Positions 8,635 through 17,567 are shown, counted from the first letter of the stretch. The stretch is 64,000 nt of DNA from Veillonellales bacterium (GCA_039680175.1 JBDKTO010000051.1:42428-106427), one strand, 5' to 3'. Notes: generated by a model from the sequence alone, not told the origin. Numbers and translations are program-made.

Positions 8635-9378
8635 ATGACACGAATTGATGGACGACAAAAAGATGAAATGCGGAAGGTGAAAATTACTCGTAATTATTTA
8701 AGATATGCGGAAGGGTCGGCTTTGATTGAGGTTGGCAATACCAAGGTAATTTGCGCGGCCACCATAGAAGACAGAGTGCCTCATTTTTTAAAGGGAAGCG
8801 GTGAAGGCTGGATTACGGCCGAATATTCCCTGCTGCCTCGTTCGACCCAGAGCCGTAATCCGCGGGAATCGGCAAAAGGCAAAGTGACAGGGCGTACCCA
8901 TGAGATTCAGCGGCTGATTGGACGGGCACTACGCAGTGTAGTGGATTTAAAAGCATTGGGAGAACGGACAGTTTGGATTGACTGTGACGTGATACAGGCC
9001 GATGGCGGCACTCGCACCGCCTCTATTACCGGTGCATTCGTAGCCCTGGTTGACGCTGTGGATACCATCTATTCCAATAGCGACAAACCTTTTCCTGTTA
9101 AGGATTTTCTGGCGGCGGTGAGCATTGGATTGCTTGAAGAGGGAATTGCTATGGATTTGTGCTATGAAGAAGACTCTAGCGCCATTGTGGATATGAATGT
9201 AGTAATGACCGGCACCGGCCAATTCGTTGAAATACAAGGTACCGGCGAAAAACGGCCTTTTACCAAAGATCAGATGGAACAGATGGTTGGGGTGGCTGAA
9301 CAGGGTGTTATGAGTTTAATTGACTATCAAAAAGATATTTTGGGGCCGCTGACATGGAAGGTGGGCCGGGAACCGTGA
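8635..9378 (+). CDS. rph: Ribonuclease PH
   Basis: Phosphorolytic 3' exonuclease that trims tRNA precursors. 247 residues, standard length. Characteristic N terminus with [13 protein letters not shown], then [14 protein letters not shown] and the phosphate-binding [16 protein letters not shown] and [17 protein letters not shown] segments. Start ATG 8635 after ACAGGAGGTACTT. Its stop codon overlaps the GTG of rdgB. Confidence 0.97.
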   Translation: MTRIDGRQKDEMRKVKITRNYLRYAEGSALIEVGNTKVICAATIEDRVPHFLKGSGEGWITAEYSLLPRSTQSRNPRESAKGKVTGRTHEIQRLIGRALRSVVDLKALGERTVWIDCDVIQADGGTRTASITGAFVALVDAVDTIYSNSDKPFPVKDFLAAVSIGLLEEGIAMDLCYEEDSSAIVDMNVVMTGTGQFVEIQGTGEKRPFTKDQMEQMVGVAEQGVMSLIDYQKDILGPLTWKVGREP

Positions 9379-9971
9379 TAGAAGTTGTTGTAGCCAGTAA
9401 AAATGCCGGAAAAGTTGCTGAATTTACTGCTGCTTTTGCGGCTGTTCCGATTCGAATTTTATCGCTTGCTGATTTCGGCGATATTCCGGAAGCGGAGGAA
9501 AACGGCGACACTTTTGAAGCCAATGCTCTTGCCAAGGCCCGGCATTATGCCCATTATACGGGCAAGGCTTGTCTGGCCGATGATTCGGGCCTGGAAGTTG
9601 ACGCACTGGATGGGGCGCCGGGGGTATACTCGGCCCGTTATGCCGGAGAACATGGCAGTGATGAAGCGAATAACCGTAAATTATTGGCCGAAATGGAGAA
9701 ATTTGCTCCGGGAAAACGAAGCGGGAGATTCTGCTGCGTATTGGCATTTGTTGCCGAAGATGGTACAACCTTAACAGCTGCCGGTACTTGCGAGGGAATT
9801 ATCCTTCAGGCTCCTTCCGGTCATGACGGTTTTGGCTATGATCCGTTATTTTATGTCCCCGCAAAAGGAAGAACCTTTGCGGAACTTTCCCTAACGGAAA
9901 AGAACGGCATCAGTCATCGGGGAAAAGCCATTCGAAGCATGGTGGAGCAATTAACGGGGTATTACCGGTGA
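9375..9971 (+). CDS. rdgB: XTP/dITP pyrophosphatase (RdgB/HAM1 family)
   Basis: Removes non-canonical purine nucleotides (ITP, dITP, XTP) from the pool. The start GTG 9375 overlaps the rph stop and gives the family's normal N terminus [14 protein letters not shown]; an ATG at 9354 would add seven residues inside rph. Other motifs seen: [22 protein letters not shown] and [15 protein letters not shown], and SHRGKAI near the C terminus. About 198 residues. Confidence 0.95.
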   Translation: MIEVVVASKNAGKVAEFTAAFAAVPIRILSLADFGDIPEAEENGDTFEANALAKARHYAHYTGKACLADDSGLEVDALDGAPGVYSARYAGEHGSDEANNRKLLAEMEKFAPGKRSGRFCCVLAFVAEDGTTLTAAGTCEGIILQAPSGHDGFGYDPLFYVPAKGRTFAELSLTEKNGISHRGKAIRSMVEQLTGYYR

Positions 9972-10447
9972 AATTCGGCGTTATCAGCGATACTCATGGC
10001 GATGAAGCGGCTATTCGGCAGGCCGTTGCGCTAATCGGCGAGGTGGATGGGTGGCTCCATGCCGGCGATTACAGTCAGGATGGCGCGGTATTGGCCGCCT
10101 TAACCGGGCAAAAAATAATTGCGGTTAAGGGAAACTGCGATGGGGCGGCTTCGGCAAACATCAATGAATTTATCGATGTTGACGGGAAGAAAATCTGGCT
10201 TACCCATGGACATCGGTATCAGGTAAAGCAGGGAATTCACGAGCTCAGCTGGTGGGCCAGGCAGTATGAAGCGGACGCGGTGATTTACGGCCATACTCAT
10301 GTCTCCAATATTTTTTGGGATAAGGAGCTTTTATTATTTAATCCCGGCAGTGCCGCCTGTTTCAACTGGAATGACAATTCTGCCTGCGGCATACTGGAAG
10401 TGGATTCTGCGGGAAATATCATTCCCCGGATTCTTAAGATTGCATGA
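9968..10447 (+). CDS. Metallophosphoesterase, YfcE/MJ0936 family
   Basis: 159 residues from GTG 9968, overlapping rdgB by 4 bases. Two-metal phosphoesterase motifs are complete: D and H in GVISDTHGD, HAGDYS, VKGNCD, THGHRY and YGHTHVS. Such proteins hydrolyse phosphodiesters in vitro; the cellular substrate is unclear. The rph-rdgB-yfcE trio is a common Firmicute arrangement, and a terminator directly follows, so this ends the operon. Confidence 0.92.
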   Translation: MKFGVISDTHGDEAAIRQAVALIGEVDGWLHAGDYSQDGAVLAALTGQKIIAVKGNCDGAASANINEFIDVDGKKIWLTHGHRYQVKQGIHELSWWARQYEADAVIYGHTHVSNIFWDKELLLFNPGSAACFNWNDNSACGILEVDSAGNIIPRILKIA

Positions 10448-10452
10448 AAAGA

Positions 10453-10496
10453 AAGCTGTCTCATGATAAGTTTTTCCTATCTGAGATAGCTTTTTT
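10453..10496 (+). terminator. Rho-independent terminator after the murI-rph block
   Basis: Stem AAGCTGTCTCA / TGAGATAGCTT (one G-T pair) with an 18-19 base loop and six T. Located 5 bases after the phosphoesterase stop. Confidence 0.85.
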
Positions 10497-10571
10497 AGCA
10501 GGTAAAATTTAAGTTATGCCGAAAGGATCATTTATTCAGATATGATTGGACTCATTTATAAGGAGTACGAC

Positions 10572-10931
10572 ATGGTGTGTATTGCTCAATTGAGACAGGA
10601 TATCATGAAGATTAATAATGCAATTAATACGAAAATGTATGGCAGAGGTCTTATTCGGCAGAAAGTTTGTTTTTTGGAAGAAGAGAATATAATCTTAATC
10701 ATTGCCAACAATCAAAGGGTGCCTGCGTTGGCGGCATTAGACAGTAAAGATCGTACAGCGACCCGACTGTTTGATATGACATTACTTAAAGAGTTTTCGG
10801 AAAGATTGAAGGAAGAACTTTCTATTACACTTGGATTATCGATAAAATGTATTTTAAAAGACTACGATCCGGTTTGTGAATTAGCAGTTACAACAATTGT
10901 TTTAGAAAAGAGGATAATTGATAAAAAATAA
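10572..10931 (+). CDS. Small conserved protein, possibly DUF2294/MpsC-like
   Basis: 119 residues from ATG 10572, chosen because TAAGGAG lies 8 bases upstream. The segment INTKMYGRGLIRQKVCFLEEENIILII and the later KEELSITLGLSIKCILKDYDP vaguely recall the DUF2294 (MpsC-like) fold, in which a short conserved GRGP loop is followed by a beta-rich half. The match is weak and no membrane segments are seen. It sits alone between a terminator and the leader region of the mutase island. Function unknown. Confidence 0.6.
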   Translation: MVCIAQLRQDIMKINNAINTKMYGRGLIRQKVCFLEEENIILIIANNQRVPALAALDSKDRTATRLFDMTLLKEFSERLKEELSITLGLSIKCILKDYDPVCELAVTTIVLEKRIIDKK

Positions 10932-10946
10932 TAAAATGAGTAATAT

Positions 10947-10997
10947 TTGTGCAGGAAAAAAGCAGATTGTATCGAAATACTACTCATCAAAGATGAG
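10947..10997 (+). promoter_or_regulatory. Leader element with palindrome CTCATC-AAA-GATGAG (copy 1)
   Basis: TTTGTGCAGGAAAAAA at 10947-10962 followed, about 20 bases on, by a perfect 6-base-arm palindrome at 10983-10997. The same two parts in the same order and spacing occur at 14085-14136 ahead of the FAD oxidoreductase gene. Reads as an operator (or conserved promoter plus operator) of the catabolic island. Confidence 0.6.
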
Positions 10998-11039
10998 CTA
11001 AATAAATAGGTGGGCCGAAAGAACTCGTTTTGAGTGCTT

Positions 11040-11123
11040 AAAAGCTACCAGTATGAACGCAAGCGGTTCGAAATGCAGATTTTAAAATGCATTCCGGCAA
11101 GAGCGTTTTACTGGTAGCTTTTT
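11040..11123 (+). ncRNA. Candidate structured leader RNA ending in a terminator
   Basis: A 14-base stem (AAAAGCTACCAGTA at 11040-11053 with TACTGGTAGCTTTT at 11109-11122, then T) closes an 55-base internal domain which itself can fold into two small hairpins (GAAC...GTTC and AATGCA...TGCATT). This is larger than a simple terminator loop. It lies 30 bases before the NIF3-like gene, so it could be a cis-acting attenuator or switch. No known riboswitch core was recognised. Confidence 0.45.
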
Positions 11124-11152
11124 GTCTTACTTGGCTTAAAGGAAGGTGATAA

Positions 11153-12226
11153 GTGAAAAGGGCTGAAAGGAATACTAATGTTTTTATTACAGAGGGGGAT
11201 GAAGTGGTGGAAACAAACGGGAGGACAAAGGTAAAAGATGTATTAACAGTGCTTGATAAAATTACCGGTGGCAGATGTGTGAAAAATCTAAGTGATATTT
11301 TTGAAGGGAAAAACCCTTTTGTCGTAGTAAAGTCTTCCAATATTCCTGGTAAGCAATGTATGGAAACCCCAGGTTTTGTCTGCGGTAATTTGGAAGCACC
11401 GGTACACAAAATTGCTGTGACCATGACATTGACGGAGTGTAATATTGAATTGGCCGGGGCTATCGGTATTGATGTTATTATTGCGCACCATCCGATTGTG
11501 GAGGCGGCTAATTCCGGGGGAGTGACTTTGCGAAATTATTTGGCTCTTTATGGAATCTCAGTGTTTGAACTTCATGAGGCATTTCATGGTCTGCACCCCG
11601 GGATTGCATTGCTTCACGGACACAAGGCATTTCGGGTAGATATTGCCTATGGCGGTATACCGGGAAATATTTTATATGTGGGGAAAGCCTTGGAAGAGGT
11701 AGATACTTTAGGAGATATTTTAGAGCGACTGGATACCTTTATGGGGCTTGAAGAGGAGAATAAGGTCTTGATTGCGGAGAGATCATGCCGGGGCTGCGAT
11801 TGCATTAGCGAAACGAATGTTGCTACAGGCGGAAAAATATTGCTGGGTACCCGTAAGGATAAGGTGGACACTATTATTCATATTTTTCCGCACACTGGGT
11901 TTAGCCCTAAACATCTTGAACAGGTGAAAAAAGAGCATCCTGAGGCCGACACTGTATTGGCGTCCATCAGCCGCGTCCGACCCGACAGTGAGCTAGTGGA
12001 AAAAGCGAAAGAATTAAAAATGAATTTTATTGTAGGGAATTCTCATGCCATGGAAATTTTGGAAAATGGGCTGCCGTTGGCGAAAGCGATTGAAAAACAG
12101 CTTCCTGATGTAGAAGTGGTCCTGTTTAGAGAGCGTATTACCTCAACTCCTTTAGCGATGGCAGGAACAAAAGCAGTGCGAGAATACGCCGCCGACATTG
12201 CGGAACGGTTTCTTCAACCAAAGTAG
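11153..12226 (+). CDS. NIF3-like dinuclear metal-centre protein
   Basis: 357 residues from GTG 11153 (AAGGAAGGTGAT upstream). The segment DVIIAHHPIV carries the paired His of the NIF3/GTP cyclohydrolase type-2-like family, which forms toroidal hexamers with two metal ions per subunit; HEAFHGLHPG follows. There is an insert with clustered Cys (RSCRGCDCIS) near residue 207. Biochemical role of the family is unsettled. As first gene of the island behind the structured leader, it may act on a pathway intermediate or on a cofactor. Confidence 0.8.
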   Translation: MKRAERNTNVFITEGDEVVETNGRTKVKDVLTVLDKITGGRCVKNLSDIFEGKNPFVVVKSSNIPGKQCMETPGFVCGNLEAPVHKIAVTMTLTECNIELAGAIGIDVIIAHHPIVEAANSGGVTLRNYLALYGISVFELHEAFHGLHPGIALLHGHKAFRVDIAYGGIPGNILYVGKALEEVDTLGDILERLDTFMGLEEENKVLIAERSCRGCDCISETNVATGGKILLGTRKDKVDTIIHIFPHTGFSPKHLEQVKKEHPEADTVLASISRVRPDSELVEKAKELKMNFIVGNSHAMEILENGLPLAKAIEKQLPDVEVVLFRERITSTPLAMAGTKAVREYAADIAERFLQPK

Positions 12227-12250
12227 TGAAATATAACGGAGGTATGAACG

Positions 12251-13351
12251 ATGAGTGAGAATAACAATGCCGAAACTGTAAAAAAGGCTTCGCTGAAAAG
12301 AGAAATGAAGCCCATCGAATATCTAGGGTTTGTATTGGTAGTTTTAGCATTAATCGCACTATTCTATTTTCCTGCACCGGTCGCCGGCGCGTTTACAGCG
12401 GCGGCGGCTAAGGTTAAATCCGTTTGCTTTGATGCGTTTTTAATGAATATTGTTGGGTGGGCAATTATTTGCGGTGTTATTTTAGGACGATTAATGGAAC
12501 GGGCCGGTTTTACCGATGCGTTAATTCGGATATTTGTTCCTATTACCCAGCGAATTGGCGTGAATCCCGCGGTTGTGGTACCCGCTATTTATCACATTAT
12601 AGGGGATATTAATGCCGCGGGCAGAATAGCCGGGCCGACGGTGAAAAAAGCTGGGGCGACTAGAGATGAACAGAAAATTGCAATCGCGACAATGGTTCAG
12701 TCACAACAGTCATTTTCTACATTTATGCTGGGCCTTGTCGCCCTCACATTAGCGAACATCAATCCGTTTCCCCTGATTATTATTGCGATCTTTCTGCCGA
12801 TTGTCGTTGTGCCGTTTATTCTTAAAAACACAATTTGGCGGGATACGAAAGGCGTTCCGTTGAGTGAACTGCCGCGATTTACTCCTGAGACGCCATGGAT
12901 GAGTGTTTTATTCGGAGCGGCAAAAGAGGGGGCCGAGGTTCTGTTCCTGATTGTTATACCGGCTGCTGCTGCGGTGTTTGCTATTATCGGCGCCTTGGAA
13001 TACGCCGGGATATGGCAGGTGATTCAAGGGTGGATCACGGTAGCTTTAAATGCGATTTCCGTTGATGTCGAAACCGGGACAGTCACCATTCTAGCCGCGC
13101 CAACTTTGGCTATGGGCATGCTGACAAAGACGGCGGCGACGATTCCGCCTAAAATGGTGGTTGGTTCGTTTGTCTTGGCGGCTTCGGGATTTCCGATTGG
13201 AGTAATGTTGGGGCAGATCCCCATGATTTGGAAGGGAGTATCCGATTTGACGGAAGCGGAAGCGGCGAAAGCCGCCTGTTTAGGTATTGGAATGCGGATT
13301 ATTACTGCATGGCTGGTGGCCGAGTTTTTAACGCCTTTCATCATGAGGTAG
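12251..13351 (+). CDS. Multi-pass membrane protein with nucleoside-recognition (Gate) type domain
   Basis: 366 residues, about 9-10 hydrophobic segments. The segment YHIIGDINAAGRIAGPTV and the glycine-rich repeats LGRLMERAGFTDALIRIF are typical of Gate/nucleoside-recognition permeases, some of which accompany amino-acid fermentation genes. ATG 12251 follows AACGGAGGTATGAACG. It is 24 bases behind the NIF3-like gene and probably cotranscribed, so it is a reasonable importer of the island's substrate. Substrate not readable from sequence. Confidence 0.75.
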   Translation: MSENNNAETVKKASLKREMKPIEYLGFVLVVLALIALFYFPAPVAGAFTAAAAKVKSVCFDAFLMNIVGWAIICGVILGRLMERAGFTDALIRIFVPITQRIGVNPAVVVPAIYHIIGDINAAGRIAGPTVKKAGATRDEQKIAIATMVQSQQSFSTFMLGLVALTLANINPFPLIIIAIFLPIVVVPFILKNTIWRDTKGVPLSELPRFTPETPWMSVLFGAAKEGAEVLFLIVIPAAAAVFAIIGALEYAGIWQVIQGWITVALNAISVDVETGTVTILAAPTLAMGMLTKTAATIPPKMVVGSFVLAASGFPIGVMLGQIPMIWKGVSDLTEAEAAKAACLGIGMRIITAWLVAEFLTPFIMR

Positions 13352-13356
13352 ATAGT

Positions 13357-13391
13357 AACTATGGCAGGGGTATAGCCCCGGATTCATAGTT
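13357..13391. terminator. Hairpin between convergent genes
   Basis: AACTATG...CATAGTT outer arms with an inner GGGG/CCCC stem, directly after the permease stop and facing the opposite-strand gene at 13407-13853. It lacks a clear T run, so its terminator role is a guess from position. Confidence 0.4.
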
Positions 13392-13406
13392 GACGTACGG
13401 AATTTA

Positions 13407-13853
13407 TTAGCAAGGAATCTTAATCAAGTAGTTGCCGCGGGATGTCCAATCAATGGCAACATCGGGACGAAGCAGGGGAATCTCGGTGGGCATCCCGCCA
13501 TCGGCAGCGACTGCAAGGGACAGATAGTAGGCAAGTTGTCCTTGGTCAAGAATTACATTTGTTTCCAATGCAACGGTTAGTTCTTTTAGCTGATTTTCTT
13601 CCAGCGACAAGGGCGCTGATTCAGCAGCCTCTAACGGACCAAGCCCTGCCGGAAGATCATCTAAAGCATATTGTTTTGTGCGGCCAAAGCCGGCAATCCG
13701 TTTACCTGGTAAAATGAAATCGTTCAGATTATACTGATCCCGGCCGGAGGTTTCGGGGATAACCTGCCCGTTGTTTACCAGAGCAACTGAAAAATAGTCA
13801 CCGTTGTTGACCTCAAGCTGATGTTCCGTTTTGATTTCCATGGACAGACGCAT
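13407..13853 (-). CDS. Hypothetical protein, 148 residues
   Basis: Minus-strand gene with a strong AGGAGGG site ahead of its ATG, so it is likely real. Sequence is beta-rich and acidic (SMEIKTEHQLEVNNGDYFSVALVNNGQ...), with no membrane segment, signal or cysteine motif apart from the last residue. I do not recognise a family. It is the only minus-strand gene in the mutase island and could be an older resident split by it, or a small partner protein of that system. Confidence 0.65.
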   Translation of the reverse strand: MRLSMEIKTEHQLEVNNGDYFSVALVNNGQVIPETSGRDQYNLNDFILPGKRIAGFGRTKQYALDDLPAGLGPLEAAESAPLSLEENQLKELTVALETNVILDQGQLAYYLSLAVAADGGMPTEIPLLRPDVAIDWTSRGNYLIKIPC

Positions 13854-14084
13854 TAGTTTTCCCTCCTAATACTTTCTCGCGTTTTCTCGTATCAAAATAT
13901 GCAAGAATGTTAAAAGTGTGAGTATCCTTACTTGTGGGGGAGGAAAAAATTAGTGCGGGTCGAAAATGATTAGAGACTTGTGCATTGATGCCCAGATAGG
14001 CTCAGGCGGATATATTCTGCAGTTAGTTGCTACGGTTTTTCTGATGATCACAAAATTGTTAAAATATTTTTAATATAATGTTAT

Positions 14085-14136
14085 TTTGTGCAGGAAAAAA
14101 AGAAGAACCAGCGAAGTAGTACTCATCATAAATGAG
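14085..14136 (+). promoter_or_regulatory. Leader element with palindrome CTCATC-ATA-AATGAG (copy 2)
   Basis: TTTTGTGCAGGAAAAAAA at 14085 and palindrome CTCATcataaATGAG at 14122-14136, matching the element at 10947-10997 in parts, order and spacing. A further hairpin (ATGAGAC 14139-14145 with GTCTCAT 14172-14178) reaches up to the ribosome site of the FAD oxidoreductase gene, so the leader may also control translation. Confidence 0.6.
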
Positions 14137-14202
14137 CGATGAGACGTACTCAATTTCATGAGCGCTATAATGTCTCATTGAAGTAAAAAGGAGGAGGATA
14201 TT

Positions 14203-15543
14203 ATGGCTAAAAAAGTAGTAATTGTTGGTGGGGGATGGGCAGGCTGCGGCGCCGCATTAGCGGCTCGGAAAGCAGGCTGCGATGTAGAATTATTTGAGCG
14301 GGCAGATATGCTGCTTGGTACCGGACTGGTTGGCGGGATTATGCGCAATAATGGACGGTTCACCGTTGCCGAGGAAATGCTTGCTATGGGTGGCGGCGAT
14401 CTGTTTACCATTACGGATGAAAATGCCCGTCACAGAAACATTGATTTTCCCGGGCATAAGCATGCATCGCTTTACGATGTATGTACCATTGAACCCGCTG
14501 TGCGCAAGGCACTGCTGGCTGCCGGGGTAAAGGTTCATCTTAAGGCCCGTGTTAAGGATGCTATTGTGGAAGATGGTAAGATTGTAAAGGTTATCGCTGA
14601 TGTATTCCATAGTGGTGAAGTGATTGAAGCCACGGGTGACGCTTTCGTCGATGTCTCTGGTACTGCCGGTCCCCAAGTCAATTGTATGAAGCATGGTAAT
14701 GGCTGCGCCATGTGTATCTATCGCTGCCCGACCTTTGGTCCCCGCTTCAGCATTGCCGCCAAAGCCGGCATTAAAGAGATGATCGGTGAAAAAGCGGACG
14801 GTAGTTTTGGTGCTATGAGCGGTTCATGCAAACTTCACAAAGATTCCTTAGCACCCGCGGTGAGAGAGGAGCTGGATAAGACTGGCGTTTGCGTCATTCC
14901 GGTGCCTAAGAATCTCCAGAAAAGCATGTCGGATCTTGCGCAAAAAGCCTGTCAACAATATGCGCTGAAGGAGTTTGCTGAGAATATTGTTTTACTGGAT
15001 ACCGGCCACGCAAAACTGATGTCTGCTTATTATCCAATTGAAATGCTTCGCCAGATCCCTGGTTGTGAGAATGCCCGTTTTGAGGATCCCTATTCCGGCG
15101 GCATTGGCAACTCCATGCGTTATTTCGGAATGCTGCCCCGCGACAATGCTCTCAAGGTAGAAGGACTGAAAAATGTCTTTTGCGGCGGAGAAAAAGCCGG
15201 GTTGTTGGTAGGCCATACCGAAGCAATTATTACGGGAACTCTTGCTGGTCATAATGCTGCAAGATGCGCATTGAGGCTGGATATGATCGAGATTCCCCGG
15301 AGTCTGGCCTGCGGCGAAGGCATAGCTCATGTAAAAGAAAGAATGCAGACGAAAGAAGGGTTAACTAAGAAATATACCTTCTCAGGTTCGGTGCTATTTG
15401 ATCATATGAGGAGCAAAGATTTGTATACCACTAACGTTCAAAAAATTAAGGAAAACGTTAAGAACGCCAATATGATAGACTTTTTCGCAAAGAATCTTAC
15501 GGGTTATCGTTCGGAAGCGGCTGCAACTAGAACGGATCAATAA
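14203..15543 (+). CDS. FAD-dependent oxidoreductase of the mutase island
   Basis: 446 residues. Rossmann FAD motif VVIVGGGWAGCGAALAARKAG at the N terminus, ending in ELFE, and a second FAD-contact region near CGGEKAGLLVGHTEA. In the middle, CMKHGNGCAMCIYRCP gives a C-x6-C-x2-C-x3-C pattern that could hold an Fe-S cluster or be redox-active. Related in outline to GidA/TrmFO-like flavoproteins, but not one of them. AAGGAGGAGG precedes the ATG. Probable role: oxidation of an amino or hydroxy acid in the island's pathway; substrate unknown. Confidence 0.82.
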   Translation: MAKKVVIVGGGWAGCGAALAARKAGCDVELFERADMLLGTGLVGGIMRNNGRFTVAEEMLAMGGGDLFTITDENARHRNIDFPGHKHASLYDVCTIEPAVRKALLAAGVKVHLKARVKDAIVEDGKIVKVIADVFHSGEVIEATGDAFVDVSGTAGPQVNCMKHGNGCAMCIYRCPTFGPRFSIAAKAGIKEMIGEKADGSFGAMSGSCKLHKDSLAPAVREELDKTGVCVIPVPKNLQKSMSDLAQKACQQYALKEFAENIVLLDTGHAKLMSAYYPIEMLRQIPGCENARFEDPYSGGIGNSMRYFGMLPRDNALKVEGLKNVFCGGEKAGLLVGHTEAIITGTLAGHNAARCALRLDMIEIPRSLACGEGIAHVKERMQTKEGLTKKYTFSGSVLFDHMRSKDLYTTNVQKIKENVKNANMIDFFAKNLTGYRSEAAATRTDQ

Positions 15544-15576
15544 GTAGTTGAAGTACATATTTTGTTTTTCCCGGCA

Positions 15577-15604
15577 AAGGCATAGAGAGGTTACTCTATG
15601 CCTT
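15577..15604 (+). terminator. Hairpin after FAD oxidoreductase gene
   Basis: Stem AAGGCATAGAG / CTCTATGCCTT with a 6-base loop, 33 bases after the stop codon. No strong T run follows; may be a weak terminator or a processing/stability hairpin that separates expression from the transporter gene. Confidence 0.5.
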
Positions 15605-15675
15605 GTCGTGTGAAACATCCGATTTCGAGCGATGCCAGTTTAGTCACTAAATGTTAAATGGGGGAGGATTCTACA

Positions 15676-17079
15676 ATGCAACAAGTTGCGACATTGTCAC
15701 TTGCGGATTGGGTCTTTATGTTTTTTGTAATTGTTACCTTGGGCTGTTTGGCGACACGTCGGGATGCTTTGCTGCCGACTTCCGTGGGACTGTTAGTGGT
15801 TGGGTCGATTCTTAAGGGGAGTATTATTGGTGGACTTATGGTGTCATTTAATGCCATTTTGGCGTCTACTACCGACTTATTAAATATTATCATTGTCATA
15901 GCTATGGTTGTTATGATGACCAAAACAATGGAAGATATGGGTTCAGACCGCCTGATGGTTGCTCCTCTCCGTAGTTTATTAGGCAATCCCAGTGTTTCTT
16001 ATTGGGTTATTGGTTTTGCAATGCTAATTCTTTCCTGGTTTATTTGGCCTACGCCGGCTGTTGCCCTATTGGGTGCGCTTGTTTTGCCTCTGGCGATTGT
16101 TGGCGGTTTACCACCTATCATTGCTGGTATGTCGCTATCAATTTTTGGTAAAGGCATCGCTTTGTCAAGTGACTTTATTATTCAGGGCACGCCATCCATA
16201 ACTTCCAAAATGACAGGAATACCGGTTGGTGACATTATGTCCGCCAGTATTCCCGTATGGGCAACGGTTTCTCTTGTTGCGGCCGTTAGTGCTTTCTATA
16301 TTGCGCACAAGGCTATAAAAGCCAGCAAAGGCAAAGAAATTGAGAATACTTCCAGCAGCCAAGAAATGGCGAAAAGGGCTGCTGCCGCTACGGCCACTAT
16401 TAACGCCAGCCCAATTGGCAGAGTGATGGCATGGATTATCCCGCTGGCCCTGCTGCTGGATGTTTTCTTTATGTTTAAACTGGGACTGAAAGGCGGCGCG
16501 GCGACCGCTCTTGTCGGCGGTACTACGCTGGCTATTACCATGATTAGTGCTTGTTTTCAGTATAAGGACGATGCTTTCTCCAAAGTGATGAATCATGCCC
16601 GTCAAGGCTGGATGTTTGCCGTAAAAGTATTTGGACCGGTTGTAATTATCGCCGGATTCTTTTGGTTAGGCGGCGATTCACTGAAAGATATCCTAAAGGA
16701 TAAAAATGTTCAGGGCCTAATGTTTGACTGGGGGTACTTTATTGCCGCCCATGTACCGATTAATACCTTTATGGTATCTTTAATGGTGACTATTGCCGGC
16801 ATACTAGCCGCTTTCGACGGCTCCGGCTATGCGGCCATTCCTCTGGGAGCAAGCATAGCTATGGCTCTTGGTACGCCAATTGGTGCCGATGTATCTATCC
16901 TGGCTTCTCAAGCCCAAATGGCTGCTATTTGGACAGGCGCCACTTTGGTTCCCTGGGGCTTCCTTGCGGTTACCGCATCTTTCGCCGGCGTTGACCCGGC
17001 TGACTTGGCACGACGCAACATGTGGCCAACCCTGCTGGGCTTGGGCGCGGGTGTTATCGTCACCACGTTTCTGGCGTAA
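15676..17079 (+). CDS. 12-TM-type transporter (ion transporter superfamily-like)
   Basis: About 467 residues from ATG 15676; GGGGGAGG lies just upstream and includes an earlier ATG, which is therefore unlikely to be the start. Around 11-12 hydrophobic segments, with two similar halves and helix-breaking motifs such as TPAVALLGALVLPLAIVGG and GTPIGADVSILASQAQ, as in CitMHS/DctM/ArsB-type carriers. Family-level substrate range is organic acids or anions. It follows the FAD oxidoreductase and precedes the mutase genes, so it probably imports substrate or exports product. Confidence 0.75.
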   Translation: MQQVATLSLADWVFMFFVIVTLGCLATRRDALLPTSVGLLVVGSILKGSIIGGLMVSFNAILASTTDLLNIIIVIAMVVMMTKTMEDMGSDRLMVAPLRSLLGNPSVSYWVIGFAMLILSWFIWPTPAVALLGALVLPLAIVGGLPPIIAGMSLSIFGKGIALSSDFIIQGTPSITSKMTGIPVGDIMSASIPVWATVSLVAAVSAFYIAHKAIKASKGKEIENTSSSQEMAKRAAAATATINASPIGRVMAWIIPLALLLDVFFMFKLGLKGGAATALVGGTTLAITMISACFQYKDDAFSKVMNHARQGWMFAVKVFGPVVIIAGFFWLGGDSLKDILKDKNVQGLMFDWGYFIAAHVPINTFMVSLMVTIAGILAAFDGSGYAAIPLGASIAMALGTPIGADVSILASQAQMAAIWTGATLVPWGFLAVTASFAGVDPADLARRNMWPTLLGLGAGVIVTTFLA

Positions 17080-17108
17080 TTTCAAATATGTGGAGACCAA
17101 ACATACAA

Positions 17109-17287
17109 ATCATCAAAGATGATGAATCTTTTTAAAAATATTGTTAGAAAAATTCGTAAAGGGTTGCAGAAACAGCTGGGTTGATTTATACTAATAGTAG
17201 GTCATCAAAGATGAGCGATGATCGAGAGCTTAATTGAAAAATCTAATAGGGTCATATTATGGGTTAACACTACTCATTAATGGTGAG
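17109..17287 (+). promoter_or_regulatory. Cluster of TCATC-AAA-GATGA palindromes before the mutase operon
   Basis: Three related inverted repeats lie in the 240-base gap before the 81-residue gene: ATCATC-AAA-GATGAT at 17109-17123 (perfect), TCATC-AAA-GATGA at 17202-17214 (perfect) and the looser CTCATT-AAT-GGTGAG at 17273-17287. The same core occurs at 10983 and 14122. A repeated operator for one regulator is the simplest reading; the regulator gene at 22192 is the natural candidate. Confidence 0.6.
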
Positions 17288-17319
17288 TTACTAATGGGTG
17301 AGATATTGGAGGGAGTATC

Positions 17320-17565
17320 GTGTTAAGATCCTTAAACCAAGTGATGGATGCGCTCGACATAGAGACTTTCTTTATCTGCCAAAGTGAACAGGAAGGTAAA
17401 AACCTGATGTTGAGTCTGCTGACGAATATGGGCTTTAAAGATATTGATATTGTGTTTGCTCAATATGCAGGCCCCGGCGCCCGCATTAGGGGCAGGGCCT
17501 ATGTGCATCGTCCTGCGGATCAATACAGATGGCTGTTTGCCGATACTGGAAAGGAAGGGGAATAA
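17320..17565 (+). CDS. Small protein ahead of the B12 mutase, 81 residues
   Basis: Starts GTG 17320 behind TTGGAGGGAG and ends two bases before the mutase ATG, so the two are translationally coupled. Mixed alpha/beta, no membrane segment: ICQSEQEGKNLMLSLLTNMG and the Arg/Gly-rich YAGPGARIRGRAYVHRP are its most distinctive parts. I know no family. By position it may be a small subunit or assembly partner of the mutase, comparable in place (not in sequence) to the S subunits of other B12 aminomutases. Confidence 0.7.
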   Translation: MLRSLNQVMDALDIETFFICQSEQEGKNLMLSLLTNMGFKDIDIVFAQYAGPGARIRGRAYVHRPADQYRWLFADTGKEGE

Positions 17566-17567
17566 GT

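Noticed and set aside
17079..17320. Cobalamin riboswitch or T-box before the mutase operon
   Set aside because: I looked for a B12-box-like segment and for a T-box core; neither is visible. The gap is instead filled by short palindromes.
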